Shown: positions 5,602 to 7,953 of the stretch, piece by piece
Layout of the letters: each line of letters starts with the position of its first letter
How positions within the stretch are numbered: position 1 is the first letter of the stretch
Assembly: GCA_945957495.1 (NCBI GenBank)
Contig: CAMFLG010000130.1
Span: 1 to 7,953 of the forward strand
DNA length: 7,953 bases
Reading direction: 5' to 3'
Origin: an uncultured Pseudorhodobacter sp.
GTDB taxonomy: Bacteria; Pseudomonadota; Alphaproteobacteria; Rhodobacterales; Rhodobacteraceae
The notes under the pieces: generated by a model
What the model saw: only the letters and a program-made list of their open reading frames with translations
Told to the model about the DNA's origin: nothing
Databases searched by the model: none
Program-made: the position numbers and the translations under genes

Positions 5602-5635
5602 ATCGCCCCGCGCCCTTCAAACGGCGCGGGGCGAT
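5602..5635. terminator. 13-bp perfect hairpin between convergent genes
   Basis: Arms ATCGCCCCGCGCC (5602-5614) and GGCGCGGGGCGAT (5623-5635) are perfectly complementary around an 8-base loop. It begins 6 bases after the rlmH stop and ends 8 bases before the stop of the convergent lipoprotein gene. Neither side has a T-run, so it may act as a shared, non-canonical bidirectional terminator or protect both 3' ends. Confidence 0.65.
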
Positions 5636-5643
5636 CCTCCAGG

Positions 5644-6279
5644 TCACTTCGTCGGCGTGATGATGATTTCCACCCGACGGTTTTGCGCACGCCCGGCCTC
5701 GGTCGCGTTCGACGCGATCGGCTGGTTCAGGCCGCGGCCCAGCCATGCAATCCGGTTGGCCGGCGTGCCGTTCGAGATCAGCACATTGGCCACAGCCCGC
5801 GCGCGGTCCTCGCTCAGCTGTTGGTTGAAGGCGGCGGTGCCGACGTTGTCGGTGTGGCCCACCACCTGCACGGTGGAATGCGGGTATTTGCGCAAGGAAT
5901 CCGAAACGCTGCGCAGCGACGGCATGAAGGACGGATACACCGTCGAGGACCCCGTGGCGAAGGTGATGTTGTCCGGCAGCACGACGCGCAGGTCATTGCC
6001 GGTGTTGTTCACCGTCGCACCGCTGCCCGCCAGCTGCTGGTTCAGTTCCGCCGCCTGACGGTCCATATCGTTGCCAATGGCAGCCCCGGCAATCGCACCC
6101 AGCGCGCCGCCAACAATCGCGCCACGCTCATCGCCGATGGCGTTGCCAACAATCGCACCCGTGGCGCCGCCGACAAGCGCGCCGGTGCCCGCCCGGTTCG
6201 GGTTGCCCGCCATATCGGTACAGGCCGACAAGGCCAGCCCAAGCGCCAAAATTGTTCCGGGGATAATGAAAACGCGCAT
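5644..6279 (-). CDS. OmpA-family lipoprotein with glycine-zipper segment
   Basis: This 211-residue envelope protein probably links the outer membrane to peptidoglycan. It has a lipoprotein signal with lipobox LSAC (17-20), so C20 would be lipidated; residue 21 is Thr, with no Asp at +2, favouring outer-membrane sorting. Residues 31-69 form a glycine-zipper stretch made of two similar halves (GALVGGATGAIVGNAIG and GAIVGGALGAIAGAAIG). The OmpA C-terminal-like domain covers about 96-208, with VVGHTDNVG (139-147), SEDRARAV (156-163) and NRRVEI (200-205). D144 and R159 match the residues that bind diaminopimelate in OmpA. Layout resembles YiaD/YfiB-type lipoproteins. The ATG at 6279 has AGAGGA with six bases of spacing; an upstream in-frame extension lacks a signal peptide. 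It converges with rlmH and diverges from gpmI. Confidence 0.95.
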   Translation of the reverse strand: MRVFIIPGTILALGLALSACTDMAGNPNRAGTGALVGGATGAIVGNAIGDERGAIVGGALGAIAGAAIGNDMDRQAAELNQQLAGSGATVNNTGNDLRVVLPDNITFATGSSTVYPSFMPSLRSVSDSLRKYPHSTVQVVGHTDNVGTAAFNQQLSEDRARAVANVLISNGTPANRIAWLGRGLNQPIASNATEAGRAQNRRVEIIITPTK

Positions 6280-6352
6280 AACCAATCCTCTTGTCAGGGT
6301 GATCTGTAAACTGTTGGTCCGGCAGGCAATCGCCCGCGCGGCTATTTCGCCG

Positions 6353-6381
6353 AACCTAGTCCACAACGGCCAAGGCTGCAA
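6353..6381 (-). promoter_or_regulatory. Candidate promoter of the OmpA-family lipoprotein gene
   Basis: On the minus strand TTGCAG (6381-6376) and TAGGTT (6358-6353) are separated by 17 bases. This would give a leader of roughly 65-70 bases before the ATG at 6279. Both boxes are partial matches to the sigma-70 consensus. Confidence 0.4.
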
Positions 6382-6481
6382 CATCAGCCACTTGCAACAG
6401 CCTGTGATTGGGCCGATTCGCGCCGCATCTCAGGCAAAAGTCACCCCGCCGCAAAACTGTCGCCGCGGGGGCAGCCAAGCG

Positions 6482-6510
6482 TTGCTCTTGCGACAGGGGG
6501 GCAGTAAAAG
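6482..6510 (+). promoter_or_regulatory. Candidate promoter of gpmI
   Basis: TTGCTC (6482-6487) and TAAAAG (6505-6510) are 17 bases apart. The -10 matches four of six consensus bases, the -35 three. It lies 25 bases before the gpmI ATG, leaving a short leader with the AGGAAAGG ribosome site. Confidence 0.33.
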
Positions 6511-6534
6511 CGGGCATTCAGGAAAGGTTCCCCG

Positions 6535-7953
6535 ATGACCCGCAAGCCCGTTGTTCTGTGCATTCTCGATGGTTGGGGGATCAACGCGAACCCTGCGGTC
6601 AGCGCCCCGGCGCAGGCCAACGTGCCGAATTTCAACCGGATCTGGGCCGATTGCCCGCATTCCACCCTGACCACCTTCGGCCCCGATGTCGGCCTGCCCA
6701 CCGGGCAGATGGGCAACTCCGAGGTGGGCCATACCAACATCGGCGCGGGCCGGGTGGTGGCGATGGATCTGGGCGCGATTGATCTGGCCATCGAAGACGG
6801 CTCTTTCGCAAGGAACGACGCGCTGCTGGCCTTTGTCGCCAAACTGAAGGCCACCGGCGGCACCGCGCATCTGATGGGCGTGGTGTCGGATGGCGGCGTG
6901 CATGGCCACCTCAATCACGTTCTGGCCGCCGCCCGCGCCCTCACCGGCCACGGCATTCCTGTCGCCCTGCACGCCATCACCGATGGCCGCGATGTCGCCC
7001 CGGATTCCGCGGCCGATTTCATCGCCGCTTTGATGGTATCGTTGCCCGCAGGCGCAAAGGTTGCCACCGTCATCGGCCGCTATTGGGCGATGGACCGTGA
7101 CAACCGCTGGGACCGCGTCGAACGCGCCTATCAGGCGATGATCAACGCCAGCGGAGAGGTCGCTGCCACCCCGCAGGCCGCCGTCGCCGCGTCCTACGCC
7201 AAGGCCGAGATGGACGAATTCATCGCCCCCACCGTGATCGCGGACTATACCGGTGCCCGCGACGGCGACGGCTTTTTCTGCCTCAACTTCCGCTCTGACC
7301 GCGCGCGCGAAATTCTTGCCGCCATCGCAGACCCGGATTTCACCGGTTTTGAAACGGGCCGTCGCCCGGCTTGGGCGGCCCTTCTGGGCATGGTCGAATA
7401 TTCCACCCAACATAACGCCTACATGGCCACCGCCTACCCGAAACGCAGCATTTCCAACACCTTGGGGGAATGGGTTTCCAAACAGGGCCTGACACAGTTC
7501 CGTCTGGCGGAAACCGAGAAATACCCGCATGTCACCTTCTTTCTGAACGGTGGGCGCGAGGTTCCCTTTGACGGCGAAGACCGCGCCATGCCGAAATCGC
7601 CCAAGGTCGCCACCTACGATCTGCAACCGGAAATGAGCGCGGCCGAGGTCGCCGATCACCTGGTTGCCGCCATCGAAAAGCCCTATGATCTGATCGTCGT
7701 CAACTTTGCCAACCCCGATATGGTCGGCCACACCGGCAGCCTTCCCGCCGCCATCAAGGCCTGCGAGGCGGTGGATGCGGGCCTTGGCCGCGCCCTGACG
7801 GCGCTGCAGGCAATGGGCGGCGCGATGGTTGTCACCGCCGATCACGGCAATTGCGAATTGATGGTGGACCCGGTTACGGGTGGCCCGCACACTTCGCACA
7901 CCACCAATCCGGTGCCGGTCGTTCTGGTCGGTGGCCCCGAAGGCGCCCATCTG
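6535..7953 (+). CDS. gpmI: 2,3-bisphosphoglycerate-independent phosphoglycerate mutase (3' end cut by window)
   Basis: GpmI interconverts 3- and 2-phosphoglycerate in glycolysis and gluconeogenesis using two Mn ions and a phosphoserine intermediate, without 2,3-bisphosphoglycerate. The visible 473 residues run in frame to the last base; the family is about 505-515 residues, so roughly 30-40 C-terminal residues lie outside. Key residues are D12 (ILDGWG), catalytic S62 (GQMGNSEVGH), H123 (SDGGVHGHL), DGRD (150-153), R182/R188 region (GRYWAMDRDNRWDR), R253 and R256 (NFRSDRARE), K329 (TEKYPHVTFF), D395 and H399 (NPDMVGHTG), D436 and H437 (TADHGN), and H455 (HTTNPVP). All expected metal ligands and the nucleophile are present. 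The ATG at 6535 has AGGAAAGG seven bases upstream. The gene diverges from the lipoprotein gene. Confidence 0.98.
   Translation, partial: MTRKPVVLCILDGWGINANPAVSAPAQANVPNFNRIWADCPHSTLTTFGPDVGLPTGQMGNSEVGHTNIGAGRVVAMDLGAIDLAIEDGSFARNDALLAFVAKLKATGGTAHLMGVVSDGGVHGHLNHVLAAARALTGHGIPVALHAITDGRDVAPDSAADFIAALMVSLPAGAKVATVIGRYWAMDRDNRWDRVERAYQAMINASGEVAATPQAAVAASYAKAEMDEFIAPTVIADYTGARDGDGFFCLNFRSDRAREILAAIADPDFTGFETGRRPAWAALLGMVEYSTQHNAYMATAYPKRSISNTLGEWVSKQGLTQFRLAETEKYPHVTFFLNGGREVPFDGEDRAMPKSPKVATYDLQPEMSAAEVADHLVAAIEKPYDLIVVNFANPDMVGHTGSLPAAIKACEAVDAGLGRALTALQAMGGAMVVTADHGNCELMVDPVTGGPHTSHTTNPVPVVLVGGPEGAHL

Noticed and set aside
6430..7950. Open frame of over 500 codons on the minus strand opposite gpmI
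   Set aside because: gpmI on the plus strand has every catalytic residue. The antisense frame is Gly/Arg/His-rich, has no recognisable motif and reflects the G/C-biased codons of gpmI.
1..7953. CRISPR arrays, tRNA or rRNA genes, insertion sequences or a defence system
   Set aside because: No spaced direct repeats, cloverleaf sequences, transposase motifs or defence-type proteins were seen in reading both strands.

Overview
The window looks like a piece of an alphaproteobacterial chromosome, most likely from the Rhodobacterales/Rhodobacteraceae. The evidence is a high G+C content, dense G/C-ending codons, split leuC and leuD genes, alphaproteobacterial-looking RsfS, RlmH and GpmI proteins, and compact operons with small gaps. 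It is a contig edge: bases 1-45 are an Illumina Nextera adapter, including an index, and genuine genomic sequence starts at 46. The right end cuts gpmI about 30 codons before its expected stop.

Left part (46-3564, all minus strand). leuC, a DUF429 gene and leuD form one tight operon, closed by a clear intrinsic terminator (776-806). LeuC and LeuD are the two subunits of isopropylmalate isomerase (leucine biosynthesis). DUF429 is a predicted RNase H-fold protein with no evident link to that pathway. Beyond the terminator is an uncharacterised multi-pass membrane protein whose 3' end is lost at the adapter junction.

Middle (3565-4713). A short region ahead of leuC holds a perfect TTGACA box, two hairpins and a possible 28-codon ORF. 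Upstream of it lies a 46-residue protein gene with a good promoter and ribosome site. Next comes a small Cro/CI-type regulator, translationally coupled (TGATG) to the end of a small membrane ORF that resembles the C-terminus of DUF2975 proteins. That upstream ORF has no ordinary start codon and may be degraded. The 320 bases after it hold no gene I can support, only a likely promoter for the rightward operon.

Right part (4714-7953). rsfS and rlmH (plus strand, 3 bases apart) are the usual ribosome-silencing / 23S methyltransferase pair. rsfS appears to start at a CTG codon. They converge on a glycine-zipper OmpA-family lipoprotein gene (minus strand), separated from it by a 13-bp perfect hairpin. 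The lipoprotein gene and gpmI (plus strand, glycolysis) are divergent, with candidate promoters for each in the 255 bases between them.

Overall this is an ordinary housekeeping region. I see no defence system, mobile element, CRISPR array, tRNA or rRNA. The most useful observations are the adapter contamination, the broken-looking DUF2975-like partner, the CTG start of rsfS, the leuC leader and the uncharacterised small or membrane proteins.
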